Assembly (NCBI RefSeq): GCF_900109555.1
Contig: NZ_FNZV01000005.1
Span: 124,001-188,000, forward strand
DNA length: 64,000 bases
Direction of reading: 5' to 3'
From: Pacificibacter marinus
GTDB lineage: Bacteria; Pseudomonadota; Alphaproteobacteria; Rhodobacterales; Rhodobacteraceae
Shown here: in pieces, positions 27,706 through 38,019 of the stretch
Numbering within the stretch: the stretch's first letter is position 1
How the letters are laid out: every line of letters begins with the position of its first letter
Program-made: the position numbers and the translations under genes
Notes under the pieces: generated by a model
Told to the model about the DNA's origin: nothing
Databases searched by the model: none
The model's input: only the letters and a program-made list of their open reading frames with translations

Positions 27706-29277
27706 GTGAAGATCGGTGTTCCTAAGGAATTATTTGAAGGTGAAGCGCGGGTTGCGCTGACACCTGACAGTGCAAAGCAGCTGCAAAAGCTTGGCTATGA
27801 CTGTGTGATTGAAACTGGTGCAGGCACGTTGGCTGGCTTTGCAGACAAAGATTATAAAGAGGCCGGTGTTGAGGTGGTGAAAACCGCAGCAGCATTGTGG
27901 AAAGCCGCTGAAATCGTTGCCAAAGTCCGTCAGCCCAATGAGGCTGAACTCAAACGTTTGACCAAAGGTAAGACGCTTATTTCCTTCTTTAATCCCGCGG
28001 CAAATGACGCAGGGATGGAAGCAGCGAAAGCCAAAGGCGCAAACGTGATTGCCATGGAAATGGTGCCACGTATTTCGCGCGCGCAAAAAATGGATGCTTT
28101 GTCATCCATGGCCAATATCGCGGGCTACCGCGCTGTGATTGAAGCGTCCAATAACTTTGGTCGGTTCTTTACAGGTCAAATTACGGCTGCGGGTAAAGTG
28201 CCCCCAGCCAAGGTTTTGGTTGTGGGCGCTGGTGTGGCGGGTTTGGCCGCAATTGGCACTTCCACATCGCTTGGCGCGATCACATACGCGTTTGACGTGC
28301 GCCCAGAAGTGGCAGAGCAAGTCGAATCTATGGGCGCTGAATTTGTCTACCTTGACTTTGAGGAAGAACAGGCAGATGGCGCGGCAACTGGCGGGTACGC
28401 CGCAGTGTCCAGCCCAGAATTCCGCGAAGCTCAACTTGCAAAATTCCTAGAATTGGCCCCTGAGGTAGATATCGTTATCACCACAGCGCTTATTCCAAAC
28501 CGTGAAGCACCCGAACTTTGGACCGCTGAAATGGTTGCGGCTATGAAGCCCGGGTCTGTGATCGTGGATCTCGCGGCGGAAAAAGGCGGCAACTGCAAGT
28601 TGACCGTGATGGACGAGAAAATCGTCACAGAAAACGGTGTAACCATCGTGGGTTACACTGATTTTCCATCGCGTATGGCCTCACAAGCGTCCACGCTTTA
28701 TTCCACCAACATCCGTCACATGTTGACTGATCTGACGCCAGACAAAGACGGACAGATCAATCACAACATGGAAGACGATGTGATCCGTGGTGCGACTGTG
28801 ACATTCGAAGGCGAGATCACTTTTCCGCCACCTCCGCCAAAAATCAAAGCGATCGCGGCCAAGCCCAAAGAAGTTGTGCCTGAGCTGACACCTGAGGAAA
28901 AACGCGCCGCCGAAAAGGCTACATTCAAAGCGCAAACCAAACAACAGGTCACATTGTTGGCCGTGGGTGGTGCGTTGCTTTTGGCTGTTGGTCTTGTGGC
29001 CCCAGCCAGCTTTATGCAGCACTTTATCGTGTTCGTTTTGTCCGTGTTCATCGGTTTCCAAGTCATCTGGGGCGTTGCACATTCATTGCACACACCGCTT
29101 ATGGCTGTGACCAACGCGATCTCTTCGATCATTATTCTCGGCGCATTGATGCAAATCGGCTCTGGATCGTTCCTTGTGATCTTGCTCGCCTCTGTGTCGG
29201 TCTTCATGGCTGGCATCAATATCTTTGGCGGCTTCCTCGTCACACGGCGCATGCTTGCCATGTTCCAGAAATCTTAA
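27706..29277 (+). CDS. pntA: NAD(P)+ transhydrogenase, alpha subunit
   Basis: PntA with PntB uses the proton gradient to reduce NADP+ with NADH at the inner membrane. The 523-residue protein begins [20 protein letters not shown]. It holds the NAD-binding domain I with [20 protein letters not shown] and [13 protein letters not shown], a linker from about 380, and four C-terminal membrane helices starting near [19 protein letters not shown]. This is the fused, E. coli-like alpha subunit, not the split PntAA/PntAB of Rhodospirillum. The GTG at 27706 is preceded by AAAGAGGAAA. pntB follows after 13 bases. Confidence 0.96.
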   Translation: MKIGVPKELFEGEARVALTPDSAKQLQKLGYDCVIETGAGTLAGFADKDYKEAGVEVVKTAAALWKAAEIVAKVRQPNEAELKRLTKGKTLISFFNPAANDAGMEAAKAKGANVIAMEMVPRISRAQKMDALSSMANIAGYRAVIEASNNFGRFFTGQITAAGKVPPAKVLVVGAGVAGLAAIGTSTSLGAITYAFDVRPEVAEQVESMGAEFVYLDFEEEQADGAATGGYAAVSSPEFREAQLAKFLELAPEVDIVITTALIPNREAPELWTAEMVAAMKPGSVIVDLAAEKGGNCKLTVMDEKIVTENGVTIVGYTDFPSRMASQASTLYSTNIRHMLTDLTPDKDGQINHNMEDDVIRGATVTFEGEITFPPPPPKIKAIAAKPKEVVPELTPEEKRAAEKATFKAQTKQQVTLLAVGGALLLAVGLVAPASFMQHFIVFVLSVFIGFQVIWGVAHSLHTPLMAVTNAISSIIILGALMQIGSGSFLVILLASVSVFMAGINIFGGFLVTRRMLAMFQKS

Positions 29278-29290
29278 GGAGTATAGGATT

Positions 29291-30724
29291 ATGGAATTCG
29301 GATTTACGACAGCGGCCTATGTGGTCGCGGCAGTCCTCTTCATCCTCTCTTTGGGTGGTTTGTCAGGGCAAGAAAGTGCGAAACGCGCTGTATGGTACGG
29401 CATCGTTGGCATGGCTTTGGCTGTGTTTGCGACGCTGGTTGGACCGGGCGCTGGCCTTTGGTTCTTGTCGCTTGTTTTGATCGCAGGCGGTGGCGCGATT
29501 GGCTATTTGGTTGCTACACGCGTTCAAATGACTGAAATGCCACAACTTGTTGCGGCGATGCATTCATTGGTCGGGCTCGCCGCTGTGTTTGTGGGCTTGA
29601 TTGCGCATATCGAACTTGGTCGCGTTATGGGCATGGATCATGCCACGCGCGCCACTCTGGACGGTTTCGCGGGACTTTTGGCGCATAAATCAGGTGTTGA
29701 GATCAACATCCTGCGCGTTGAATTGTTCTTGGGCGTCTTTATCGGTGCCGTGACATTTACCGGTTCTGTTGTGGCTTACGGCAAACTTGCGGGCAAACTG
29801 TCCTCAAACGCCAATAAGCTGCCCGGTGGTCATATGCTCAATGCGGGTGCTGCGGCGCTCTCAGTGATCTGCTTGATCTGGTACTTTAACACAGGTGGGT
29901 TCTTGCCGCTGTTCATCATGACGTTGGCAGCGTTGTTCATCGGCTACCACTTGATCATGGGCATCGGCGGCGCGGATATGCCGGTGGTTGTTTCCATGCT
30001 CAATTCCTACTCAGGCTGGGCAGCTGCGGCGATTGGTTTCTCTCTCGGGAACGACCTTTTGATCGTAGTCGGCGCACTTGTAGGCTCGTCTGGGGCGATC
30101 TTGTCTTACATCATGTGTAAGGCGATGAACCGCTCTTTCGTGTCTGTGATCTTGGGCGGCTTTGGCGGCACAACAGGTCCACAGATGGAAGTCGAAGGCG
30201 AACAGATTGCCATCGATGCAGACGGCGTTGCGTCGGCTTTGAATGAAGCTGACTCTGTGATCATCGTGCCGGGGTACGGCATGGCGGTGGCACAGGCCCA
30301 AGCGGCTGTGTCAGAATTGACCAACAAACTGCGCGCCAAAGGCAAAAACGTGCGTTTCGCCATTCACCCCGTTGCGGGGCGTTTGCCGGGTCACATGAAC
30401 GTTTTGCTGGCAGAAGCCAAAGTGCCTTATGACATCGTGATGGAAATGGATGAGATCAACGAGGACTTCCCAACAACGGACGTTGTTATCGTGATCGGGT
30501 CCAACGACATCGTGAACCCAGCGGCACAAGAAGATCCAAACTCACCCATCGCAGGCATGCCTGTTTTAGAAGTGTGGAAAGCCAAGCAAGTGTTCGTATC
30601 CAAACGTGGTCAGGGCACTGGTTATTCCGGTATCGAAAATCCACTGTTCTACAAAGAAAACACACGCATGTTCTACGGCGATGCCAAGGACTCTGTGAAC
30701 GCTTTGTTGCCAAAGATCGACTGA
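29291..30724 (+). CDS. pntB: NAD(P)+ transhydrogenase, beta subunit
   Basis: The 477-residue protein has about eight to nine N-terminal membrane helices (domain II, from [22 protein letters not shown]). The NADP-binding domain III follows, with [36 protein letters not shown] and [15 protein letters not shown]. The end ([18 protein letters not shown]) closely follows E. coli PntB. ATG 29291 has AAGGAG upstream. A terminator follows, so pntAB is a two-gene operon. Confidence 0.97.
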   Translation: MEFGFTTAAYVVAAVLFILSLGGLSGQESAKRAVWYGIVGMALAVFATLVGPGAGLWFLSLVLIAGGGAIGYLVATRVQMTEMPQLVAAMHSLVGLAAVFVGLIAHIELGRVMGMDHATRATLDGFAGLLAHKSGVEINILRVELFLGVFIGAVTFTGSVVAYGKLAGKLSSNANKLPGGHMLNAGAAALSVICLIWYFNTGGFLPLFIMTLAALFIGYHLIMGIGGADMPVVVSMLNSYSGWAAAAIGFSLGNDLLIVVGALVGSSGAILSYIMCKAMNRSFVSVILGGFGGTTGPQMEVEGEQIAIDADGVASALNEADSVIIVPGYGMAVAQAQAAVSELTNKLRAKGKNVRFAIHPVAGRLPGHMNVLLAEAKVPYDIVMEMDEINEDFPTTDVVIVIGSNDIVNPAAQEDPNSPIAGMPVLEVWKAKQVFVSKRGQGTGYSGIENPLFYKENTRMFYGDAKDSVNALLPKID

Positions 30725-30748
30725 TCTTTAAACACGGCAAAACATACG

Positions 30749-30779
30749 AAAAGGGCGGCCCGAACAGGTTGCCCTTTTT
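30749..30779 (+). terminator. Terminator of pntAB
   Basis: The stem aaaagggc / gccctttt has a 13-base loop and ends in five T's, beginning 25 bases after the pntB stop. Confidence 0.85.
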
Positions 30780-31028
30780 GCGTTCAAAGATGCAGGTTGG
30801 GGCAAACCCAATCCCTCGCACATGTGAATATCATCCCAGCATAGGATTGAGACAGACGTGACCGTTTCAGCGTTCTGATGAGGAGGGTGCGTTGTGTTGT
30901 GATCTTGTCAGTAGACCAAAGTATACCTTGGTATTCAGCTAAGACATTGATATGCGGCGATTTATACAATGGTTTTCTTGAGGTCTAGGTTCTACGATTG
31001 TTTGGAACTCAATCACACGAGATGCGCC

Positions 31029-32348
31029 ATGGCCCCGTTAATTGATCATCCCCGCCGCTATGAGCTGGCAAATGAGCTGCATGCGCGGCCGTTTCCTCGA
31101 CTGACGTCTCCTGCATCTGCGGCCTATTTGGCTATTCGCGCGGCGGGTGATGCCGCGCGGCGTGACCGCGATTTGGACCGTGCGCATCTGATTGCTTTGC
31201 TGGACAGGTTTGGCGCGCCACACCCCGCACCGAATGCGACGCATTACATGGGCGACATCGGGAAATATCATCTCAAATGGGAAAGCCATACGGAATTCGT
31301 GACCTACACGCTTTTCACCGAAGGCATATCCGAGGCGCATTTCGATGATGGAAGTTTTGATTTGTTCCCGCCGGATTGGTTGGACACGGCACCGGGGCAG
31401 CGGATGTCTTCCGCCTTGCTGCGCATTGAACCGCTGCAATCTGACAGTTGGGCCAACACCTGTTTGGATGACTGGTTCGAGCGTGAAAGCCTTGCTGTGG
31501 CTCATGTGTTGGATGGCCAAATGGTTGTCGCATCCGATTTTCGTATTGACACGGATGGGCACATTCGTTTTGCGATGTTCACACGCCCCAACTGTGGCGC
31601 GCAGCGGATAGGGCGCGTGTTGCAACGCCTGTGCGAGATTGAAACCTATAAAACCATGTCGATGCTGGGCCTTGTGCAAGCGCGACGTGCCACGCGCGAC
31701 ATGGCCGATATGGAGCTTGAGTTGGTGAGCTTGATGGATGATATGGCGCTTAAAGACACAGGATCGGCAGACGCGATGCTGGGCGATATCTTAAGTCTGT
31801 CAACACGTATTGAACGTCTTGTGGCGCAAACCAATTTTCGCTTTGGCGCAACGGGGGCATACGCCGCTCTTGTCGAACAGCGGATCAATGTGCTGTACGA
31901 AGAGCGCTTCATGGGGCGGCAAATGTTTTCGGAATTTATGATGCGCCGATTTGATCCGGCGATGCGCACAGTCAGCGCTGCGAAACGTCAGTTGGAAAGC
32001 TTGGCTGACCGTGCTGAACGGGCTGCCAATTTACTGCGCACCAAAGTGGATGTAGACCGCCAAGCGCAAAATCAAGCGTTGCTCGCATCCATGGATAGGC
32101 GCGCGGATTTGCAATTGCAGCTACAACAAACGGTCGAAGGGCTGTCTGTCGTTGCCATCAGTTATTATGCCGTGAGCCTTGCGGGCTATGCTGTTTATCC
32201 GTTGTTAAAGCCCCTTGGGATCAGCAAGGGGCTTGCACTGGCAGGGCTTACGCCGTTGGTTGTGGGCTTTGTGTGGTGTGCTTTGCGCCGTTTGAAGGCA
32301 GCCCATCACGCAAAAGGCGCGCTGTCACAGTCCCGCCAACCGCGATAG
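31029..32348 (+). CDS. DUF3422 family membrane protein
   Basis: The 439-residue protein begins MAPLIDHPRRYELANELHARPFP, the conserved opening of the DUF3422 family. A large soluble domain follows (HLKWESHTEFVTYTLF, RRIGRVLQRL-like ETYKTMSMLGL). Near residue 345 a coiled-coil stretch RQLESLADRAERAANLLRTKVDVDRQAQNQALLASMDRR leads to two membrane helices (LSVVAISYYAVSLAGYAVYPLL and GLALAGLTPLVVGFVWCAL). The family's function is unknown. The start is ATG 31029. Its last 101 bases overlap the 3' end of the convergent transporter gene. Confidence 0.82.
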   Translation: MAPLIDHPRRYELANELHARPFPRLTSPASAAYLAIRAAGDAARRDRDLDRAHLIALLDRFGAPHPAPNATHYMGDIGKYHLKWESHTEFVTYTLFTEGISEAHFDDGSFDLFPPDWLDTAPGQRMSSALLRIEPLQSDSWANTCLDDWFERESLAVAHVLDGQMVVASDFRIDTDGHIRFAMFTRPNCGAQRIGRVLQRLCEIETYKTMSMLGLVQARRATRDMADMELELVSLMDDMALKDTGSADAMLGDILSLSTRIERLVAQTNFRFGATGAYAALVEQRINVLYEERFMGRQMFSEFMMRRFDPAMRTVSAAKRQLESLADRAERAANLLRTKVDVDRQAQNQALLASMDRRADLQLQLQQTVEGLSVVAISYYAVSLAGYAVYPLLKPLGISKGLALAGLTPLVVGFVWCALRRLKAAHHAKGALSQSRQPR

Positions 32349-33312
32349 ATCCAATCGCGATAATCGCAGCAATCGACAGGGTTGGAATGCCTGACAGACC
32401 TGCGCCCATGGTGCAGCCGCCAGCCAAAACGCCGCCGACCCCCATCAACGCAGCGCCAGCCAAATAGCGCCCCGTTTGGCGTGGGCTTTCAAAGCTTTGC
32501 CATTGGAACCGACCAAACAAAACCGACAACACCAAAGCGCCAGCAAACACACCGCCCAATAGACCAACGCCAAACCCGGCAGGGATGGACGATGAGGCTA
32601 TGCCCCAAAACAACGTTTCAGCGGCAGGGGATGTGAACGACAGGCTTTCCAAGGCGATCGGATCAAATTCGTCGAACAATACATAGCCCGTGCCGACCCA
32701 AGCGGCAGGCACCAAAGCGCCAATCAAAGCGCCAAGTATCAAGTCACGTGTGCGGGCCCCTGAACGCAGTGCAATGGCAAGGGCCGCGATGGTGATCAAG
32801 GCTGTCCAGATGAGCGGATTTCCCGGCAGAGCAGCGTTTTCAAGTGGTACGGTCACAGCGCCAAGTGTGGTGCGCACAGGGGCCAAAACCCCTTTGAGAG
32901 TCGCATGCGCGACAAAGGCAAAAGCCAAAAGCACGATCAAAGCGCGCAGATTGCCTGTGCCCGCCAAAACTGTCAGGCGCGACACGCATCCGCGCGTCAA
33001 AACCATGCCTGCACCAAACGCCAACCCGCCAAGGGTGATGGCCAACCATGGCAAATCTGATGCGAAAAAGCGGTGGTCTTCAAAGGAAATCAGGTCTTGG
33101 GCAACCGCGAATTGCGTGCCGATGACAGCCACAGCCAAGGCTGCGAACCACACACCTGCCGCCGAACGGCGCTCTGAGCGTGGCCCTGCCACGATGCGGC
33201 GAAAACAAAAGCGCGACACCTCGGCCAAAGCGCCAAAAATCAATCCGATCACAAGGCCCAAAATGAGAGAGGCCTCGCGCGGGGCTATGTCTAATCCAAG
33301 CTGTTCGTACAT
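32248..33312 (-). CDS. YeeE/YedE (TsuA-type) sulfur transport family membrane protein
   Basis: The 354-residue protein has about nine to ten membrane helices. The two hallmark cysteine motifs of the TsuA/YeeE fold are present, LTRGCVSRLTVLAGTGNLRA near residue 107 and GGVLAGGCTMGAGLSGIP near 300. In TsuA these line a thiosulfate path. The related YedE is often beside TusA, but no TusA gene is next to it here, so the cargo (thiosulfate or another sulfur species) is open. The start is ATG 33312. Its 3' end runs 101 bases into the convergent DUF3422 gene. Confidence 0.85.
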   Translation of the reverse strand: MYEQLGLDIAPREASLILGLVIGLIFGALAEVSRFCFRRIVAGPRSERRSAAGVWFAALAVAVIGTQFAVAQDLISFEDHRFFASDLPWLAITLGGLAFGAGMVLTRGCVSRLTVLAGTGNLRALIVLLAFAFVAHATLKGVLAPVRTTLGAVTVPLENAALPGNPLIWTALITIAALAIALRSGARTRDLILGALIGALVPAAWVGTGYVLFDEFDPIALESLSFTSPAAETLFWGIASSSIPAGFGVGLLGGVFAGALVLSVLFGRFQWQSFESPRQTGRYLAGAALMGVGGVLAGGCTMGAGLSGIPTLSIAAIIAIGSIAVGGTVTARLLRDGLPSNGAKHTTQSPQPTA

Positions 33313-33626
33313 TTGGTGGCTCCTGCGGCGTGTGCGTTGTGTGGTCCGTCTCGGACCTTTTGCCCTCTTTGACAGATAGATTTAGGTTTGTGAATATAGC
33401 TGCATATGGACTTTGTTTGCCCTGTGGCCTTTGAGGCGAACATCTGTTCTTTGAAACCTGCGTGTTGGCGGACACAGCCAAGGGGGGGGGCGCGTGTGCG
33501 CCTGCGTCGTTCTTAAATTCACATCTGCATATATATCGTGCAAACGCAGCCTGATTTACACGGTGCCCTTGCACTTTTACGGCAAAATCGTATTGCTGTT
33601 GTAAACATTGCCACTCGGAGTTTCCC
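33313..33626. other. Intergenic region with a G9 run and a repeated ctgcatat
   Basis: The 314 bases separate two divergent genes. No coding frame is convincing. A near-symmetric AT-rich stretch (aatatagctgcatatgg, 33393-33409) lies about 80 bases before the transporter start and could bind a small redox or sulfur regulator. The octamer ctgcatat occurs at 33400 and again at 33535. A run of nine G's is at 33482-33490. Confidence 0.45.
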
Positions 33627-34790
33627 ATGCCTGTCAAAAACCGCCTTGCAGATATGCAGCCTCAAATCGCTGAATGGCGTCAGGATATTCATGCTCACCC
33701 AGAGCTGATGTTTGCGGTCCACCGCACGGCTAAAAAGGTCGCGGACCTGCTGCATGAATTTGGCTGTGATGAGGTGGTTGAGGGCATTGGCCGCACGGGT
33801 GTTGTGGGGGTTATAAAAGGTCGCCAATCTGCATCGGGGCGGACCGTTGGCTTGCGGGCTGATATGGACGCTTTGCCCATTTTGGAAGAAACTGGCGTGG
33901 AGTACGCGTCAACCAACGCGGGCGTTATGCACGCTTGTGGTCATGATGGGCACACTTCAATGTTGCTTGGGGCCGCGCAATATCTATGCGAAACCCGCAA
34001 TTTTGATGGCACCTGCGTGGTGATTTTCCAGCCTGCGGAAGAGGGCGAAGGCGGCGGACGCGAAATGTGTGCGGATGGCCTGATGACGCGTTGGAGCATT
34101 GATGAAGTCTACGGCATGCACAATTGGCCAGGTTTGCCTTTGGGCCAGTTTTCCATACGCCCAGGCCCGTTTTTTGCCGCCACAGATGAATTCAATATCA
34201 CGGTGACGGGCAAAGGTGGCCATGCTGCCAAACCGCATGACGCAATCGACAGCACTGTGGTCGCATCGCATTTGGTGATCGCATTGCAAACCATCGCAGC
34301 GCGCAATGTGGACCCGACCGAACAAGTCGTGGTCTCTGTCACATCGTTTGAAACATCCAGCAAAGCGCATAATGTTTTGCCCGCATCTGTTGAATTGCGT
34401 GGCACTGTGCGCAGCTTGGACAAAGACGTGCGCTTGCAAGCCGAAGAGCGCGTCAAAGCCATCTCTTTGGGCATCGGCGCAACCTTTGGCGCAGACATTA
34501 CAGTCAATTACAGGCTTGGTTATCCAGTGATGGTGAACCACGACCGCGAAACCCAATTCGCGATTGATGCTGCCACTAAAGTTGCGGGCAGTTGTGATGA
34601 CGCCCCTTTGATTATGGGTGGTGAAGATTTCGCATACATGCTTGAAGAACGCCCCGGTGCTTATATTCTCGTGGGCAACGGTGATAGCGCCCCTGTGCAT
34701 CACCCGAAATTCAACTTTAACGACGAAATCCTACCTATAGGCGCATCATGGTTTGCCGAAATGGTTGAGAGTCGCTTGCCCGCTGTCTAG
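33627..34790 (+). CDS. M20D family amidohydrolase (hippurate/N-acyl-amino-acid hydrolase type)
   Basis: The 387-residue metallohydrolase has the M20D motifs. These are DIHAHPELMF, GLRADMDALPI, the metal site HACGHDGHTSMLLGAA, FQPAEEGEGGGREM with the catalytic Glu pair, GMHNWPGLPLG, and the lid-domain GKGGHAAKPHDAIDS. IMGGEDFAYM and HHPKFNFND close the second metal site. It hydrolyses an N-acyl or amide bond of an amino acid derivative; the substrate is not told by sequence. ATG 33627 is preceded by CGGAG. A DUF1304 gene follows after 37 bases. Confidence 0.92.
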   Translation: MPVKNRLADMQPQIAEWRQDIHAHPELMFAVHRTAKKVADLLHEFGCDEVVEGIGRTGVVGVIKGRQSASGRTVGLRADMDALPILEETGVEYASTNAGVMHACGHDGHTSMLLGAAQYLCETRNFDGTCVVIFQPAEEGEGGGREMCADGLMTRWSIDEVYGMHNWPGLPLGQFSIRPGPFFAATDEFNITVTGKGGHAAKPHDAIDSTVVASHLVIALQTIAARNVDPTEQVVVSVTSFETSSKAHNVLPASVELRGTVRSLDKDVRLQAEERVKAISLGIGATFGADITVNYRLGYPVMVNHDRETQFAIDAATKVAGSCDDAPLIMGGEDFAYMLEERPGAYILVGNGDSAPVHHPKFNFNDEILPIGASWFAEMVESRLPAV

Positions 34791-34827
34791 AGTGCTGCGT
34801 TAACGCCTTCATATTGAAAGGGATGCT

Positions 34828-35178
34828 ATGTCTGTCATCGCCATCATTCTTATCGCCGCTGTCGCTGTGCTGCATGCCTATATTCTCTATCTTGAGATGT
34901 TTGCATGGGAAGACAAACGCACCCGCAACATCTTTGGCACCACCAAAGAATTCGCGACCTCGACCAAAAGTCTTGCTGCGAACCAAGGGCTATATAATGG
35001 CTTTATTGCTGCTGGGTTGTTTTGGGGGTTGTTCGCAGGCAAAGCCGATGTTGTGATCTTCTTTTTGCTCTGCGTGTGTGTAGCGGGTATTTACGGCGCA
35101 CTCACCGTGACCAAAAAAATCATTTTTACCCAAGGTCTTCCAGCGTTTTTGGCACTTTTGGCCGTGGTGCTATTGTAG
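34828..35178 (+). CDS. DUF1304 family small membrane protein
   Basis: The 116-residue protein has four membrane helices, the standard DUF1304 size. The N-terminal helix with AAVAVLHAYILYLEMFAWE and the following TTKEFATSTKSLAANQGLYNGFIAAGLFWG are the conserved part; helices end with LPAFLALLAVVLL. ATG 34828 has GAAAGGGA upstream. It is probably co-transcribed with the amidohydrolase. No biochemical role is known. Confidence 0.85.
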   Translation: MSVIAIILIAAVAVLHAYILYLEMFAWEDKRTRNIFGTTKEFATSTKSLAANQGLYNGFIAAGLFWGLFAGKADVVIFFLLCVCVAGIYGALTVTKKIIFTQGLPAFLALLAVVLL

Positions 35179-35280
35179 GGTTTTTAACGCTTTTGTCGCG
35201 GGGCGCAGCGAACGGCAGGTTGAGACCGCATTTCCCAAACGTTTGGACTGCCGTGAACGACGGCTATCGCGGGGAAACCA

Positions 35281-35370
35281 ATGACTGCAAAACCAGAAAC
35301 AGACTTGAAGGCAGTTTTTGGTGGCGGCCATCGAGGTGGGTGGTGCATATTCCAAAAGAAAAGGCGTTGA
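35281..35370 (+). pseudogene. 29-codon frame, possible remnant of a lost gene
   Basis: An ATG with ggggaaa upstream opens a 29-codon frame (MTAKPETDLKAVFGGG...) that ends early at 35370. The protein looks like the first residues of a larger protein cut short. It sits between the DUF1304 gene and a candidate promoter. I do not recognise it and it may be chance. Confidence 0.2.
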
Positions 35371-35395
35371 ACAAAATAAACGACCGCAGAGCGGA

Positions 35396-35414
35396 TATAA
35401 TGGTCAATGACCAT
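35396..35414 (+). promoter_or_regulatory. Consensus -10 box overlapping a perfect palindrome, DUF1275 gene
   Basis: TATAAT at 35396-35401 is followed directly by the inverted repeat ATGGTCA-A-TGACCAT (35400-35414). The site is 30 bases before the DUF1275 start. GntR/FadR-type regulators prefer TGGTC...GACCA cores, so a repressor of that class is a fair guess. No good -35 box lies at 17 bases. Confidence 0.5.
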
Positions 35415-35444
35415 ATTTCCAAATCGAACTGAAGAGAACCAATA

Positions 35445-36140
35445 ATGCTCATTAAAGTCGGCGATGATCGCACCTCAAACATTGATCTGGTTCTGGCAGG
35501 TCTGCTGTCTTCAATGGCGGGAGCGCTCAATGCCGTAGGTTTTTTAATTGCCGGATCGTTTACTGCAAATATGACGGGCAACATTTCCGCGTCTGCTGAT
35601 CATCTCGCAAATGGCGCGATCCTCACCTCACTTTCCTTTATGGGGCTGGTCGTTGCGTTTGTCTTTGGGGCGAGCATAGCGGCCCTTGTTATTCAAGCTG
35701 GCGAAAGAAGACATGTCCGTTCTATCTATGCTCTGGCGATCACCGCCGAGGCCCTCATACTCCTGCTATTGGGGGTGGCTCTTGCCCTGTCATCTGCCAA
35801 TGCGCACGAGACATTTATGGTCATCGTCCTAAGCTTTGTTATGGGGCTTCAAAATGCAGTTACGACGATGATATCGCGGGCGCGGGTTCGCACGACCCAT
35901 GTGTCAGGAATGGCAACCGATATCGGAATTGAGTTGGCGGCATTGGTCGGGGATGATCGGTCGCGGCACGACGCGGTTCCTAAGCTCAAGCTACACAGTT
36001 TAACCCTCGCCAGCTTTGCCATGGGGGGAGTCCTTGGCGCGCTTTTATTTCACCTTGTTGGAAGCTGGCTATTCGTGGGCGCGGCAGCCGTGTTGCTCCT
36101 TATCGCCGTTCCCGAAGCCCTCCGCGCTCACCGTTCCTGA
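35445..36140 (+). CDS. DUF1275 (YoaK-like) membrane protein
   Basis: The 231-residue protein has six likely membrane helices. The family signature is seen in the first third, [32 protein letters not shown], and again in [35 protein letters not shown]. Members are integral membrane proteins of unproven function. ATG 35445 has GAAGAGA upstream. It stands alone behind a palindromic promoter and converges with moaA. Confidence 0.85.
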   Translation: MLIKVGDDRTSNIDLVLAGLLSSMAGALNAVGFLIAGSFTANMTGNISASADHLANGAILTSLSFMGLVVAFVFGASIAALVIQAGERRHVRSIYALAITAEALILLLLGVALALSSANAHETFMVIVLSFVMGLQNAVTTMISRARVRTTHVSGMATDIGIELAALVGDDRSRHDAVPKLKLHSLTLASFAMGGVLGALLFHLVGSWLFVGAAAVLLLIAVPEALRAHRS

Positions 36141-36218
36141 GATCATCAGCGCAGCTAGTCCTATCAAGTCTAAAGGTCACTGTGCCCGGCAGACCGAACA
36201 TTTCATATCGAAAAGATA

Positions 36219-37268
36219 TCACCCACCCGTATGCGACATGTGGCGTGACACTTGCCCATCGGCTTTTTGCCGCGAATAATCGAAATCATGGCCTTTGGGC
36301 TTGCGTGAAATGGCATTCTCAATCGCTTTGACCAGCGGAGCATCAGTGTCTGAGTTGCGCATAATATCACGCAAGCTCGCATTGTCTTCTTGGCCCAAAC
36401 ACATGAACAAATCACCCGTACAGGTCATGCGCACGCGGTTGCAGCTTTCGCAGAAATTATGGGTGAGAGGCGTGATGAAACCGATCTTTTGGCCCGTTTC
36501 CTCTAGGCGCTCATAGCGGGCAGGGCCGCCTGTGCGCTCTGTCAACTCAGTCAGCGTGTAACGCGTGGCCAAATGCGCGCGCAGCTCTTGTAGCGACCAA
36601 TATTGCCCTACGCGATCTTCACCACCCAAATCGCCCATGGGCATCACTTCGATAAAGGTCAGGTCCATATCTTGGTCAGCGCACCATGCGGCCAGATCGA
36701 ACACTTCGTCTTCGTTAAAGCCTTTGAGTGCCACAGTATTTATCTTGACCCGCAGACCAGCTTTACGCGCAGCATCGATCCCGCGCAGCACTTGATCAAG
36801 ACGTCCCCACCGGGTCACGCGGGCGAATTTATCGGCGTCCAGCGTGTCCAGTGAAACATTGATCCGCCGTACACCGACCGCATAAAGATCATCGGCAAAG
36901 CGTTCCAGTTGCGATCCGTTTGTGGTTAGCGTCAGTTCTTGCAACGCGCCGCTATCCAAATGCCGTGTCATCCCGTCAAAAAACGTCATGATCCCACGTC
37001 GCACCAAAGGTTCGCCGCCCGTGATCCGCAGTTTGTTGATGCCAAGCCCAATAAACGTCGAACACATACGGTCCAACTCTTCGAGTGTCAGCAGTTCTTT
37101 TTTCGGTAAAAAGGTCATGTTTTCGGCCATGCAATAGACACAGCGAAAATCACATCTATCCGTCACAGAAACGCGCAAGTAATTGATTTCACGTGCGAAC
37201 GGGTCAATCAAACGCGGCGCCGAGTTTTGGCGGTCGGTCTGTGCAAAAATGGGTGTGCCTAGGGTCAT
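36219..37268 (-). CDS. moaA: GTP 3',8-cyclase (molybdenum cofactor synthesis)
   Basis: MoaA is the radical-SAM enzyme that converts GTP to 3',8-cyclo-GTP, the first step of molybdopterin synthesis. The 349-residue protein has the SAM cluster triad Cys39, Cys43 and Cys46 in [18 protein letters not shown], and the second cluster ligands in [20 protein letters not shown]. It ends in the required Gly-Gly (SHTGG). No other moa gene lies in the window. The ribosome site before ATG 37268 is weak. Confidence 0.96.
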   Translation of the reverse strand: MTLGTPIFAQTDRQNSAPRLIDPFAREINYLRVSVTDRCDFRCVYCMAENMTFLPKKELLTLEELDRMCSTFIGLGINKLRITGGEPLVRRGIMTFFDGMTRHLDSGALQELTLTTNGSQLERFADDLYAVGVRRINVSLDTLDADKFARVTRWGRLDQVLRGIDAARKAGLRVKINTVALKGFNEDEVFDLAAWCADQDMDLTFIEVMPMGDLGGEDRVGQYWSLQELRAHLATRYTLTELTERTGGPARYERLEETGQKIGFITPLTHNFCESCNRVRMTCTGDLFMCLGQEDNASLRDIMRNSDTDAPLVKAIENAISRKPKGHDFDYSRQKADGQVSRHMSHTGG

Positions 37269-37279
37269 GTGTAAACACT

Positions 37280-37320
37280 AAGGCGCTCAACCCTAAGAGC
37301 CAAGCGCCTTTGATCGTTCT
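37280..37320 (-). terminator. Hairpin after the DNA alkylation repair gene
   Basis: An 8-bp stem (aaggcgct / agcgcctt) with a 25-base loop begins 16 bases after the stop at 37336 on the minus strand, upstream of moaA. The T tract is poor, so it may end the glmU operon only in part. Confidence 0.5.
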
Positions 37321-37335
37321 CGCGCAAACGTGCGT

Positions 37336-38019
37336 TTATTCTTCTTCGTCTTGCTGAATAATGTCGCCATCCGTATCAAGATCATCATCGCTTTGCGGAC
37401 CACGGTGAATGGCGCGCGCACGCTTGAAATCATGTTTGGACAAGGACCGCAGCCAAGACTGCGCTGTGCGGTGCACATCTTTGCTTTCATCGGCCAAAGC
37501 TTCGGGCAGCCAATCGCAAATACGATCCAATGCGATCTGTTCGCGCTCGGACGGATGCGAAGATTTTGCCAAAAACTCAGTGATTCCCAAAGCGGCACGA
37601 CGTTGTAAAGACGACTCGTGGCGCATCAATTTGTACACTTTGTTCATCCGCGATGTGTCTGCTGCCAGACGACGCTGACATGCTGCGCAAAGTGCGTCAA
37701 CTTCGGCCCAATTGTCAGCTTGTGCCAGCCAATCGGTGAGATGTGCCCAGACCTCTTGGTCGTCTTTGATACGGGCTTGGGTCAGCAGCTTTGCGGCCAT
37801 CAAACGGGCGTCGTGAATGTCCGAAGCCCATAAAGACTCAGCCAATTCAAGGCGTTGTGGGAAGCCCACTTCTTTGCGCCATGCGCGCGCCATTTCTTCC
37901 AGACGACCAGGTGCAATACCGATATAGTCCCCTGAAGCACCAAAATGTGCTTTGAGTTTCGTGACGCGGGCTTCATCTGCCTCGGCGTGGAGCGCGGTCA
38001 GCGCGTTTTCAGGGGTCAT
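37336..38019 (-). CDS. DNA alkylation repair protein, AlkD/HEAT-repeat type
   Basis: The 227-residue protein is built of helical HEAT-like repeats, with family phrases FGASGDYIGIAPGRLEEMAR, WASDIHDARLMAAKLL, WAHLTDWLAQADNWAEVDALC, and KSSHPSEREQIALDRICDWL. AlkD-type proteins excise alkylated bases. The catalytic Asp/Arg could not be placed with certainty. The start is ATG 38019, overlapping the upstream GNAT stop by four bases (ATGA). It ends in an acidic tail QSDDDLDTDGDIIQQDEEE. Confidence 0.82.
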   Translation of the reverse strand: MTPENALTALHAEADEARVTKLKAHFGASGDYIGIAPGRLEEMARAWRKEVGFPQRLELAESLWASDIHDARLMAAKLLTQARIKDDQEVWAHLTDWLAQADNWAEVDALCAACQRRLAADTSRMNKVYKLMRHESSLQRRAALGITEFLAKSSHPSEREQIALDRICDWLPEALADESKDVHRTAQSWLRSLSKHDFKRARAIHRGPQSDDDLDTDGDIIQQDEEE

